Assembly (NCBI GenBank): GCA_934555825.1
Contig: CAKTFJ010000005.1
Span: forward strand, 95,207 to 159,206
Direction: 5' to 3'
Origin: an uncultured Hyphomicrobium sp.
Lineage (GTDB): Bacteria; Pseudomonadota; Alphaproteobacteria; Rhizobiales; Hyphomicrobiaceae
DNA: 64,000 bases
Position numbers and translations under genes: made by a program. The notes under the pieces were generated by a model, which saw nothing but the letters and a program-made list of their open reading frames with translations, was not told the origin of the DNA and made no database searches. Positions 54,801 through 63,696 of this stretch are shown in pieces (positions within the stretch are counted from its first letter, which is position 1; each line of letters starts with the position of its first letter).

Positions 54801-56534
54801 CTCGGCGCCAACGTGCTGACGCATCTGCTCGGTCAGTCCATCGACGAGGTGGCGGAGAAGGTCAAAATCTACCGCGAGACGCTGGCAGAAACCGGCCGCG
54901 ATCCGGACAACTACACCGTGACGTTGATGCTGCACACGTTGATCGGCAGCGATCGGGAAGAGGTGCGCGCGGCCGCGCGCGAGCCGATGAAGGCATATCT
55001 GCGCAGCGCCGCGGCGCTGATCAAGCAGTATGCGTGGGCGTTTCCCGCTTTCAAAAAGCCCAAGGGCGCGACGCAGCCCATGGACATCGATCTCCAGTCT
55101 CTGGATCCGGATGAGATGGATGCGATCCTCGAATTCGCATTCCTGCGTTACTTCGACGATAGCGGTCTCTTCGGCACGGTGGACGATGCGCTGGCACGGG
55201 CCGAGCAGGTGAAAGCCATCGGTGTGAACGAGATCGCCTGTCTCGTGGACTTCGGCGTGCCGACGGAGAGGGCCTTGTCCGCGCTCGAGCCGCTGGCGGA
55301 GGTCATCTCTGCGCTGAACCAACGTGCGAGCGTTTCCACGGATATCGTGGCCGACGGTCTCGCCGACCTCGTTCGTCGCCATGGCGTTACGCATTTTCAA
55401 TGCACGCCATCAATGGCCACCATGGTTCTGATGAGCGACGAGGATCGCGAGGCGCTCTCCACTGTCCGCCACCTCTTCATCGGCGGCGAAGCACTTCAGC
55501 CCAGCCTGGTCGAGGCGCTGGGTAAGGCGACTTCGGCGACCGTCGAGAACATGTATGGGCCGACTGAGACGACGATCTGGTCATCCACTGGGCCCGCTAA
55601 GGCCGAGGGCAGCGGCTCCGCGCCAATCGGCACGCCCATAGCGAACACTCAGCTCTACATCCTGGACGACACACTGCATCCTGTACCGTCAGGAACGGCG
55701 GGTGAGCTGTACATTGGCGGAGATGGGGTGACGCGCGGCTACCTCGGACGCGAAGACCTTACGGCCGAACGCTTCCTCGACAACCCGTTTGTGCCGGGTG
55801 GCCGTATTTACAGGACGGGCGACCTGGTGCGGATCGGGGAGGACGATGCGATCCATTTCCTCGGCCGCGCGGATCATCAGGTTAAGGTGCGCGGCTATCG
55901 TATCGAGCTTGGTGAAATAGAAGCCCGCCTCGGTCGCCATCCCGATATTGCGGAGGCGGTGGTCGTGGTGCGAGAGGACGAGCCGAGCGACACGCGCATC
56001 GTCGCCTATGTCCGCTTTAACGGTGAGCCCGTGTCCGACGCAGCCTTGAAAGCTCACGTCTCGGCGGAACTTCCCGATTTCATGGTGCCGGCGCATTTCG
56101 TGACGATGACGTCCTTCCCGTTGACGCCGAACGCAAAGGTGGACCGCAAGGCATTGCCGCGACCGGACGAGGTGCGCCTAGCGGCACCCGTGGCGGAGTA
56201 TCTGGCCCCTTCGGACGATCTCGAGGTGCGGCTTGCAGACGCCTTCAAACGGCTGCTCGGTGTGGAAAGGGTCGGTGCGTCCGACAACTTCTTCACGCTT
56301 GGCGGGCATTCGCTGCTTGCCGTTCAGCTTCACCGCGATCTCAAGGCCAACGTGGCGGCGGATATCACGATCACAGACATCTACCGTTTCCCGACCGTGA
56401 AGGGGCTCGCGAGCCATGTTCGCGACCGAGGGCAAGCGAATAAGAACCTTGAGAATGTGGCGAACCGCGCTGCTATGCGCCGCCAAGCGATGCTCGGACG
56501 CCGCGGTTCCGGACTTGCGCGCGACGTGTCGTGA
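51885..56534 (+). CDS. NRPS: formyltransferase - partial condensation - adenylation (with inserted luciferase-like monooxygenase) - T
   Basis: 1,549 residues from the GTG at 51885, where the formyltransferase fold begins (VTKIACVLMGDGSLLVQCGE); upstream codons look non-coding. Formyltransferase 1-300 has intact Asn93, His95 (NFHDGPLPRYAG) and Asp131. Residues 345-545 resemble the C-terminal half of a condensation domain, without an HHxxxDG. The adenylation domain starts about 560 (A3 YTSGSTGRPKG; A4 FDISVLELFW at 750). A luciferase-like FMN monooxygenase (about 788-1145, MupA/Atu3671 type) is inserted, then adenylation resumes (A5 NMYGPTETT, A7 YRTGDLV, A10 NAKVDRKALP). The T domain carries Ser1476 (LGGHSLLA). 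Pocket residues read D-I-L-Q-F-G-M-I-W-K, close to glycine. No C or TE domain follows: the chain must pass to the PKS. Confidence 0.93.
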   Translation: MTKIACVLMGDGSLLVQCGETLLARGHKVVAVATTTSSVVEWATGHGISVVTSETRDLARDLASFEYDWFFSIANLRLVPEPVWLRARQGAANFHDGPLPRYAGLNTPAWAILKGETQYGVTWHALTDSIDKGHIYADVAFEISDADTALTLNTKCFEAGMTSFAMLLDRVEQGEAQGRPQPSVESNYFGLIDRPDGAATINFERTTGEIWRLVRSLSFGEGYINPLGLPKVRTPRGAYAVTSLAVADADFLHPPGTVVSVNEDGAIVAVADGAVCIKVLADSSGQLVPLTQVFSAGDILPALDEDEAKRLTALMADLARHEEFFRKRLAGAENPEIDGLAPTAPGAVPQWEAVELALPDNLSGDKVVAALASYVARTGRKARVRIAYADDDLAALADEYRGYVAPTVPLTLDVTGETTVDALARRIETELAEVRRRRGYAGDIVSRTPRLAPGPATLAIRQTVRALAVGNAGLPGSVLTFVAASDATTLRILFDAARLPKSAASAIASQLEALFEVVASGDAPERVAELPLISKADIDELVVSRNQTARDYDRAALVHTLISAQVARTPDATALIAGDARLTYRELEERADRVARTLAALGVGADTPVGLYVERSLDLVVGALAILKAGGAYVPLDPTYPKDRVALMIEDSGLSILLTQEGLKPPAGDGRVRSVTVQNALSRAENATPANVEPHNLAYVIYTSGSTGRPKGVMVEHRNVVNFFAGMDDRIPMPEAGSQPVWLAVTSLSFDISVLELFWTLTRGFAVVIHTGRQQAAAPHRAGDGHGLDFSLYFWGNDDGAGPRKYQLLLEGARFADAHGFSAVWTPERHFHAFGGPYPNPSVTGAAVAAVTKNLEIRAGSCVLPLHHPARVAEEWAVIDNISNGRVGIAFASGWMPEDFLLRPENAPPHNKTALLRDIDVVRRLWRGEAVPFDAPGGKKVDVVTQPRPVSPELKIWVTTAGNPDTYREAARLGANVLTHLLGQSIDEVAEKVKIYRETLAETGRDPDNYTVTLMLHTLIGSDREEVRAAAREPMKAYLRSAAALIKQYAWAFPAFKKPKGATQPMDIDLQSLDPDEMDAILEFAFLRYFDDSGLFGTVDDALARAEQVKAIGVNEIACLVDFGVPTERALSALEPLAEVISALNQRASVSTDIVADGLADLVRRHGVTHFQCTPSMATMVLMSDEDREALSTVRHLFIGGEALQPSLVEALGKATSATVENMYGPTETTIWSSTGPAKAEGSGSAPIGTPIANTQLYILDDTLHPVPSGTAGELYIGGDGVTRGYLGREDLTAERFLDNPFVPGGRIYRTGDLVRIGEDDAIHFLGRADHQVKVRGYRIELGEIEARLGRHPDIAEAVVVVREDEPSDTRIVAYVRFNGEPVSDAALKAHVSAELPDFMVPAHFVTMTSFPLTPNAKVDRKALPRPDEVRLAAPVAEYLAPSDDLEVRLADAFKRLLGVERVGASDNFFTLGGHSLLAVQLHRDLKANVAADITITDIYRFPTVKGLASHVRDRGQANKNLENVANRAAMRRQAMLGRRGSGLARDVS

Positions 56535-57199
56535 GCGCTTTCTCCGGCCTCTTCGACCAACGGATTGCCTTTGCCGAAATCCCGATCGGCGACCAATCCG
56601 TTACGATCTTCGAGGAGGAGGCGGCAGCCGTTTCCAACGCGGTTCTCCGCCGCAAGCAGGAGTATGCGGCGGGGCGCACGTGTGCGCATCGTGCCATAGC
56701 GGCGCTTGGCGCGTCGCCGGCTCCGTTGCTCGCGGGGCCCGACCGCGTACCGATCTGGCCGACCGGCTACGTCGGAAGCATTACGCATGACGACCGTTCA
56801 GCGGCTGCTGCCGTGGGGCGCGTCACCGACGGCATACGGTCGATCGGCATCGATCTCGAGCCGGCCGAGCCTCTGCCCGCCGACCTTCACGAGATGATTT
56901 GCCGTCCCGAAGAACTTGCGTGGCTCCGCAGGTTCCCGGCATACGAGTGCGGCTTGCTTGCCCGAGTGATTTTTGGTGCAAAGGAAAGTGCGTTCAAATG
57001 CCAGTATCCGCTTACGCGCCGGATGCTGGAGTTTCATGAGGTTGCGGTCAGCCTCGACGTGGAACGTGGAACTTTTTCCGCGTCGTATTTGCGTGATGAG
57101 ATCGGTGCGATCTTCGGCCCCGTCGTGCGGGGCCGGTTTGGGATCACGCGAGCGTCGGTCGCTTGCGCGATCGTGTTGGATGTGGCCCCGCTAGCATAA
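56531..57199 (+). CDS. 4'-phosphopantetheinyl transferase (EntD/Sfp type)
   Basis: 222-residue enzyme that attaches phosphopantetheine to the carrier domains of the adjacent NRPS and PKS. The GTG start overlaps the NRPS stop by four bases (GTGA), so it is translationally coupled. Motifs: RKQEYAAGRTCAHRAI, GSITHDD, GIDLEP (Asp108, Glu110) and FGAKESAFK (Lys151-Glu152). The EntD-like length supports a role in secondary metabolism rather than fatty-acid synthesis. Confidence 0.93.
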   Translation: MSAFSGLFDQRIAFAEIPIGDQSVTIFEEEAAAVSNAVLRRKQEYAAGRTCAHRAIAALGASPAPLLAGPDRVPIWPTGYVGSITHDDRSAAAAVGRVTDGIRSIGIDLEPAEPLPADLHEMICRPEELAWLRRFPAYECGLLARVIFGAKESAFKCQYPLTRRMLEFHEVAVSLDVERGTFSASYLRDEIGAIFGPVVRGRFGITRASVACAIVLDVAPLA

Positions 57200-57201
57200 C
57201 C

Positions 57202-60200
57202 TCATTCTGCGGCAATCGGCCGGAATGATGGGTAACGGTCAGCCCGCGCAAGCGCCTCGCGCAGTCGGTTGGCCATGACGCGGACGTGGGGCTCAAGCAC
57301 CATACTGTCGTGATCGCCTGGGATTTCCTGCACCGAGAGATTGGTCGTGTATGGCGACCAGCCGTTGTCGGGCAGCAGCAGCGCACGGTTTTCATTGAGG
57401 GCGCGGTTGCCGGTGATGCGATAGCGTATTTCTTGCTTGGGTCGCATGAGGAGCACGGGCCCTCCGTACGGTTGGCCGTGGTAGCGCGATAGCGCCCGGC
57501 GAAACGCCGCCTCGAGCTCTTCGTTGTGGAACTGCTCGGCCGTCTTCGGCGATCCGGGTCTACGTCGTGCTTCGATACGCCTGCGCTCCCACGCGATACG
57601 CCGATGGGCCCAGTTTCCGAAAAATGCAATGCCCTCCCGCTCCATGTCCTGGAGCTTCATCAGGACACGATCCTGGATCGAGAGCGGTACATCCGCGGGG
57701 TACGGCGTATCCAGCAGAATGACGAGTGCGGTTTCTTCGCCGGCCGCGCGAAGCTGCTGTGCCATCTCATACGCCACGAGGCCGCCGCCCGAGAAACCAC
57801 CAAGAAGGTAAGGGCCTTCCGGCTGCACGGTTCGGATTTCCGCGAGGTAGTCGCGTGCCGTCTCCTCGAAGGTTTCGTGCGGAGCCTCCCCGCCGTAAAT
57901 GCCGCGGGCTTGGAGACCGTAGACGGGACGATCAGCGCCGATATGGACCGCGAGATGGCGTAGGTTGAGGATGTTGCCGAACATGCCAGCGGCAAGGAAG
58001 AATGGCGTGCGACGTGTCTCTTTTCCTGCGTCCATCCGCACGACATGCCGAAGCTTGGGCCGATCGAGCGCTGTGACTGTCGCACTTTCGCCCGTGGTTT
58101 CGCCGGCCTTCGGCGCGGTCTCTTCGATCAACGCGGCGCATTGAGCGATCGTTGGTGCCTCGAACAGCACAGAGATCGGGAAGTCGACGGCGTAGGCGGC
58201 CTTGATCATCCGGAATAGGCGCACCGCGATCAGCGAGTGCCCGCCGAGATCGAAGAAGTTGTCCTGCGTGCCGATAGCTTTCACACCGAGAAGCTCGGAC
58301 CAGAAGCCCGCCAGCGTCTTTTCGACATCGGTCGTAGGTTCGATGAAGGCCACACCGAGGTTGGGCCGCTCAAAGGTGGTTGAGGCCGCCTCGGCCCCAT
58401 CAACACGCGCAGCAGCGCGCTGGAGGGCTGCGAGATCCATGGAGCTTACGATGACCTGCGATTTTCCGGCCCCCACGGCGCGGAGCAACGCTTCGAAGCC
58501 TTCCTCCGGCAGGATGCCTTGGTCGACTTGGGCTGCGAGGCGCTGAAGCGCAGGGCTGAGTTCCGTGGTGTCAGTCGTTGCGCGGGTGGTAGCCGATGCC
58601 CCTTCCGCCTCGACGGAAAGCGAAGCTGTAAGGTCGGTGTTTGCCGGAAGACGCCTCACGGTGAAGCCGTTCACCTCGATCAGGACTTGGCCGGCATCGT
58701 CCGTGACGGTGATGTCGAAGGTGGCATAGTCCGCGCCGAGCTCCCGCGTCGTATCGAGGCGCACGTGGCTCCAAACCGAGGCTGGCAACGCCCCAAACAC
58801 CCGGATGCGCTCGTAGGTCATCGGCACCCACAGGCCGGCGCCGGGATCGTAGTTCGGGATCAGATCCATAGCGTAACCGGTCGCGATGTCGAGCAGCGCG
58901 GGGTGGACGAGGAAGCCGTCGTCGAGATCAGTCTTGAACGCGTCGTCGAGCGCGAGCCGTGCAATCGCTTCGCCCTGGCCGAAGGCAACAGAGCGCAAGA
59001 CCTGCCAGCGAGGGCCGAACTTGAGATTGCCGTCTTGGGCGGATTTGAGTGCGGGACCCGTCTCTGCCGCACGAGCTGTCTGGCTGCAGGTAGCAAGCAC
59101 CTGCGCAATGTCTGTGCGGGCAGGTCGTGGGCCAAAATGCGTGCTGACCCGTGCTTCGGCGTGCCGTAGCAGCGTTGTCGCTCCCTCGGTCTCGCGCTCG
59201 CTTTCGACGGCAAATACGTAGTCGTCGCCGTCTTTCGCGAGGGTGACGCGCGCGATGAGGGGCGTCTCGTCGGGGACATGGAGTGGACGCAGGAATGTGA
59301 GATCCTCGATTTCGAACGGTCCGCCGAGTTCATGCTCTGCGAGGGCTTCGGCAGCGAGTTCGATGTAGCCGGTGCCGGGCCAGATGGCATGGCCTGACTT
59401 GAGGCGATGTTCGTCGAGCACCCACTGGCGTGTGCTGGTGAGGCGGGATTCGAGCCAATCGCTGCGGACGCTGCTTAGGCGCCGGTCGAACAGCGGTGTG
59501 CGGGCCGGTGCGACCTTCGGTGCCTCGTCCTCGTGCTCAGCCGCGGCGATGGCGCGCGCCGCGAGGCCAACACTTTTCCAGACCCCCCAGTGGAGCGCCA
59601 GCGTGCGCCCTGGTGCGCCCGAACGGGCTTCGGCGAAGGCGTTCAGGAACGCGTTCGCGGCCACGTAATCCACTTGGCCGGCGGGTGCAGTGTCGGTGCT
59701 CGTTGAAGAGAAGAGCACCATGACGTCGAGCGGTTCGCCCGCGAGCACATCGGCGAGCACGAGGGTGCCGTGGATCTTGGGTGCGAACACATCCTCGATA
59801 TCAGTTGGGTTCTTGAGTGCGATCAGGTCGTCCTTGACCACACCGGCCGCGTGCAGCACGCCGTGAATGGCACCGAAGCGCGCTTTGGCATCGGCGACGA
59901 CGGCGCGCATGGCTTCGGAGTTTGTGATGTCGGCGTTCGCGAGCATGACCTCGCCGCCGGCTGCCTCGACGCGTTCGATGGCGGCGATGGCCCGGCCGAT
60001 TTTGTCGCGCGTGCCGAAGGCGGAAAGATAGTCACGCCATTCTGCACGATCGGGCAGCTCTGTTCTTCCGACCAGAACCAAACGTGCCCTGAAGCGCCGC
60101 GCCAAATCTTCTGCGCATGCTGTCGCGAGTTCTCCGAGACCGCCGGTGATCAGGTAGACACCGCGCTCGCGGAAGGCTGCCTCGCCTTTCGATGTGTCGT

Positions 60201-63200
60201 CGAGCGTAAGCGGCTCGTACGCCAAAGCCCAGCGGCGGCCCTTGCGATAGGCGGCGATCTCGCTACCGTTGGACGCAAGCAGATCATCCCAAAGCTGCGA
60301 AAAAACGACATCCTCGGGATTATTGTCCGCACCTGCGCCTACAAGATACCGCAGAAGACGCGCCCGTTCGCGCGCCAAGAGACCTAGGCGTGCATCTGGC
60401 GAAACTGGAATGTCCAGAACGCGCACCGAAACGTTCGGCATCTCGCGCGGAAGCACGCGGGCAGGTCCAAGCAGTGTCGCTTTCTCTGGATAGAGTAGCT
60501 CCTCGTCTCCGACACGCTGCATGCCGTTCGTCACGGCTGTGATTTGGAGCGGCTCGGTTGCGCCGATCTCACTCAACGCTTGCCCGAGCCAGAGAAGACT
60601 AAGGAATCCGCGCTCGATGTTGCGATGGAAGAAGCTCGATCCGGGCCGGAAGCTTTCGTCGTGTGTCAGAAGCCAAAGATGGACGATCCGTTGCGGCAGG
60701 CCCCGCTCGGCGGCGAGGTGTTTCAGAAGCGCGTCATATCCCTCGCGTCCGTGCTCGGGGCATAGAACATAATCGCCTGGGGCGACGACGCCGAATGTGT
60801 CGCCTAGAGAGACAGTCGCTACCTCGTGTCCGAGCTCGCGCAAGCGGTGGGTGAGTGAATCTCCGAGAGGAGATCCGTCGAGGAAGATTAGCCATGAGGC
60901 TGGCACTTCAGCGGCGTCGATTCTGACGTCTGGCGATGCCTGCTTCCAGATTGGTTCCCACCCCCAATTCGCCATATCCGTCAGTTTGACGGGCGAGGCC
61001 TCGTTCTCTGCCGCACCCGACGGCGCGATGCGTTCGAGGAAGTAAGTCTCATGCTGAAAGGCATAGGGTGGCAGGTTAACGCGGCGCGGCGCGGCGTCGA
61101 TGGTTAGCCGGTCGAGTGGAACGTCGAGGCCAACGGCCCACGCGCGCCCGATCGCAGTCAGGAAAAAGAGGCGATCGTCGACGATCTCATCGGCGTGCGG
61201 CAGACTGTTGATGACCTGGTTGGCGGGAATGCCCTGCGCCTTGGCAAGCGAGCCGAGCACACGCCCGGGACCTACCTCTATGAACACCCGTGACGGCGTT
61301 TGCGCGAGCAGAGCGAGCCCGTCGCCGAACCGCACTGTGGATCTGAGATGGCGCGTCCAGTAGTTGGCGTCCCGCGCTTCGTCCGCGGTGAGCCAAGTGC
61401 CGGTCAGGTTGGAGACGATGGGAATGCGGGGCGCCGAAAGCGGTGTGGCTTTAAGGTACGCTTCGAAACGTTCGAGGATTGGTGCGAGCATCCGCGAATG
61501 GGCCGCGATGTCGATGGGGATGCGGCTCACGTCGATGTCATCGGCCGCAAGGGTTTCGCGGAAAGCTTCGAGTGCTGAATTTGACCCCGAGACGACGCAG
61601 AGCTCCGGCGCGTTGACCGAGGCGAGGTCGAGATCGTCAGGGAGGCGCTGTTTCAGGGCATCGGCCGCGATCGCGACGCTCAACATCCCGCCCGGGGGGA
61701 CCTCTTCGAACAGCTCGCCGCGAAGACGGACGAGGTTTACTGCGCGCTCATAGCTGAGGACGCCCGCGATGCAAGCGGCAGCGTTCTCGCCCATGGAATG
61801 GCCGATCAGCGCGGTGGGCTTCACGCCCCAGCTCATCCAAAGACGTGCTATCGCCACCTCAACGATGAGGATCGCGGGGAGCTGCAGGGACGGCCGCAGA
61901 AAGCGTTCCGCTGCTTCGGGCGCGGCTCTTTCGTTTGCGAGCCAGATCTCTCGGATCTCCTGGCTGGCGGCCGCTGGGAGATAGGAAAGTCCTTCATCTA
62001 CGATCCGGCGGAAGGCAGCCTCGTCCCTGTAGAGGGCGCGGGCCATGTGCGGATATTGAGCCCCGCCGCCTGGGAACAGGAAAACGGCATTCGCCGTGCC
62101 CTCAACCTGCATATGTGTGAACACGCGATGCGTGTCCGGCTCCGCGAGGATGCCGATTGCGTCGGCGCGGTCGGCAACGGCGACGACGCGCCGTTGCTCA
62201 AAGTGGCGCCGCCCGTCGAGCAAAGTATGCGCTACGTCCTGGAGGAGCACATCCGGGTTTGCGCCGAGGTGTTGGGCGAGCCGCCGCCCGCCGTCGTCGA
62301 GCGCTTTACGGTTCTTGGCGGTGAGGACCAGAACGTGCGGGCCGGTTTCGGCACGCGCTTCTGCTGTTTTGGGCGGTGGCGGCTCCTCGACAATAACATG
62401 GGCGTTGGTGCCGCCGACGCCGAGCGAGTTGACGGCGGCGCGTCGCGGTGTCGATCCGGACGGCCAAGCCGTCAGCCGGTCGGCAACCACGAACGGGCTC
62501 GTTGCAAAGGGGATCGCCGGATTGGGTTTTTCGAAGCCGAGCGTGGGTGGGATTTCGCCGTTCTTTACGGCGAGCACCGCCTTGATAAGGCTCGCGACAC
62601 CTGCGGCCGTATCGAGATGGCCGATGTTGGATTTCACCGATCCGACGCGGCAGAAGCCCTTTTTGTCGGTGGTTTGACGGAACGCCTGCGTAAGCGCCTC
62701 GATCTCGATCGGATCTCCGAGATACGTGCCCGTGCCATGGCATTCCACGTAGCCAATCGAGTCCGCGTCGACGCCGGCTATTGCTTGTGCCTCGACAATG
62801 GCTTCCGCCTGGCCGGTAACGCTGGGCGCGAGGTAGCCCGCTTTGCTGGCCCCGTCGTTGTTGACGGCGCTGCCCTTGATGACCGCATGGATCGGATCGC
62901 CATCCGCAATCGCATCTGCGAGGCGGCGCAGCACGACGACGCCTGCGCCGCTTCCGAACACGGTACCGGATGCGCGATGGTCGAACGAACGGCAGTGACC
63001 GTCGGTCGAAAGGATCTCCCCTTCCTGGTAGACGTAGCCGCGCCGGTGGGGCAACTCGATGGTGACGCCGCCCGCGAGCGCCATCTCGCACTCGCCGTTA
63101 AGAAGGCTCTGGCAGGCTTGGTGGACCGCCACGAGCGAGGTCGAGCAGGCCGTCTGCACGTTGACGCTCGGTCCGTGCAGGTCGAACAGATAAGAGGCTC

Positions 63201-63696
63201 GTGTCGCGAGGAAGTCTTTATCGTTACCCGTATGGCGGAGAAGAAAAAGCCCGACGTTTTCAACGAGCGAGCGGTGGCTGAGAACGTTGAAATAGAAATA
63301 GCTTCCCATCCCGCAGCCCGCGAATACGCCGACGGGTCCGTTGATGCGTGCAGGCGGACGCGTGGAGTCCTCCAACGCTTCCCATGCGCATTCGAGAAAC
63401 TGCCGGTGCTGCGGATCCATGATCGCCGCTTCCTTCGGGCTGAATCCGAAGAATTCGGCATCGAACTCCGCGAAGCCCGGAAGATCTGCCGTGCGCGGCA
63501 CGTAGTTTTTTTGGCGGATCTTATCGGGATTCTCCCCGGCTCCGATGAGTTGCTCGGGTGTGCGGCTCTCGATCGATTCCACGCCACTGCGAAGGTTCTG
63601 CCAGTAATCTGCGACAGAATTCGCGCCGGGGACGCGCAACGCCATCCCGATTATGGCGATGTCGCTCTGCGACACGCTGCTGCCGCTGTCAGACAT
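57202..63696 (-). CDS. Type I polyketide synthase module KS-AT-KR-DH-ACP-TE
   Basis: 2,164 residues from the ATG at 63696, where the KS domain begins (SDIAIIGMALRVPGANS). Ketosynthase 10-435: Cys184 (TACSTS), His320 and His360. Acyltransferase about 535-820: GHSMGE with Ser634 and an unusual specificity motif IAAH (730-733), neither the malonyl HAFH nor the methylmalonyl YASH form. Ketoreductase 1178-1370: GGLGEL, Tyr1344 and Asn1348 present. Dehydratase 1408-1680: His1430 with spacing H-x4-G-x4-P and Asp1603. ACP Ser1821 (DLGGHSL). Thioesterase 1896-2160: GFSGGG with Ser1969 and PGDHDSM histidine near the end. The KR-before-DH order is unusual. It converges on the PPTase gene, 2 bases apart. 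Confidence 0.93.
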   Translation of the reverse strand: MSDSGSSVSQSDIAIIGMALRVPGANSVADYWQNLRSGVESIESRTPEQLIGAGENPDKIRQKNYVPRTADLPGFAEFDAEFFGFSPKEAAIMDPQHRQFLECAWEALEDSTRPPARINGPVGVFAGCGMGSYFYFNVLSHRSLVENVGLFLLRHTGNDKDFLATRASYLFDLHGPSVNVQTACSTSLVAVHQACQSLLNGECEMALAGGVTIELPHRRGYVYQEGEILSTDGHCRSFDHRASGTVFGSGAGVVVLRRLADAIADGDPIHAVIKGSAVNNDGASKAGYLAPSVTGQAEAIVEAQAIAGVDADSIGYVECHGTGTYLGDPIEIEALTQAFRQTTDKKGFCRVGSVKSNIGHLDTAAGVASLIKAVLAVKNGEIPPTLGFEKPNPAIPFATSPFVVADRLTAWPSGSTPRRAAVNSLGVGGTNAHVIVEEPPPPKTAEARAETGPHVLVLTAKNRKALDDGGRRLAQHLGANPDVLLQDVAHTLLDGRRHFEQRRVVAVADRADAIGILAEPDTHRVFTHMQVEGTANAVFLFPGGGAQYPHMARALYRDEAAFRRIVDEGLSYLPAAASQEIREIWLANERAAPEAAERFLRPSLQLPAILIVEVAIARLWMSWGVKPTALIGHSMGENAAACIAGVLSYERAVNLVRLRGELFEEVPPGGMLSVAIAADALKQRLPDDLDLASVNAPELCVVSGSNSALEAFRETLAADDIDVSRIPIDIAAHSRMLAPILERFEAYLKATPLSAPRIPIVSNLTGTWLTADEARDANYWTRHLRSTVRFGDGLALLAQTPSRVFIEVGPGRVLGSLAKAQGIPANQVINSLPHADEIVDDRLFFLTAIGRAWAVGLDVPLDRLTIDAAPRRVNLPPYAFQHETYFLERIAPSGAAENEASPVKLTDMANWGWEPIWKQASPDVRIDAAEVPASWLIFLDGSPLGDSLTHRLRELGHEVATVSLGDTFGVVAPGDYVLCPEHGREGYDALLKHLAAERGLPQRIVHLWLLTHDESFRPGSSFFHRNIERGFLSLLWLGQALSEIGATEPLQITAVTNGMQRVGDEELLYPEKATLLGPARVLPREMPNVSVRVLDIPVSPDARLGLLARERARLLRYLVGAGADNNPEDVVFSQLWDDLLASNGSEIAAYRKGRRWALAYEPLTLDDTSKGEAAFRERGVYLITGGLGELATACAEDLARRFRARLVLVGRTELPDRAEWRDYLSAFGTRDKIGRAIAAIERVEAAGGEVMLANADITNSEAMRAVVADAKARFGAIHGVLHAAGVVKDDLIALKNPTDIEDVFAPKIHGTLVLADVLAGEPLDVMVLFSSTSTDTAPAGQVDYVAANAFLNAFAEARSGAPGRTLALHWGVWKSVGLAARAIAAAEHEDEAPKVAPARTPLFDRRLSSVRSDWLESRLTSTRQWVLDEHRLKSGHAIWPGTGYIELAAEALAEHELGGPFEIEDLTFLRPLHVPDETPLIARVTLAKDGDDYVFAVESERETEGATTLLRHAEARVSTHFGPRPARTDIAQVLATCSQTARAAETGPALKSAQDGNLKFGPRWQVLRSVAFGQGEAIARLALDDAFKTDLDDGFLVHPALLDIATGYAMDLIPNYDPGAGLWVPMTYERIRVFGALPASVWSHVRLDTTRELGADYATFDITVTDDAGQVLIEVNGFTVRRLPANTDLTASLSVEAEGASATTRATTDTTELSPALQRLAAQVDQGILPEEGFEALLRAVGAGKSQVIVSSMDLAALQRAAARVDGAEAASTTFERPNLGVAFIEPTTDVEKTLAGFWSELLGVKAIGTQDNFFDLGGHSLIAVRLFRMIKAAYAVDFPISVLFEAPTIAQCAALIEETAPKAGETTGESATVTALDRPKLRHVVRMDAGKETRRTPFFLAAGMFGNILNLRHLAVHIGADRPVYGLQARGIYGGEAPHETFEETARDYLAEIRTVQPEGPYLLGGFSGGGLVAYEMAQQLRAAGEETALVILLDTPYPADVPLSIQDRVLMKLQDMEREGIAFFGNWAHRRIAWERRRIEARRRPGSPKTAEQFHNEELEAAFRRALSRYHGQPYGGPVLLMRPKQEIRYRITGNRALNENRALLLPDNGWSPYTTNLSVQEIPGDHDSMVLEPHVRVMANRLREALARADRYPSFRPIAAE

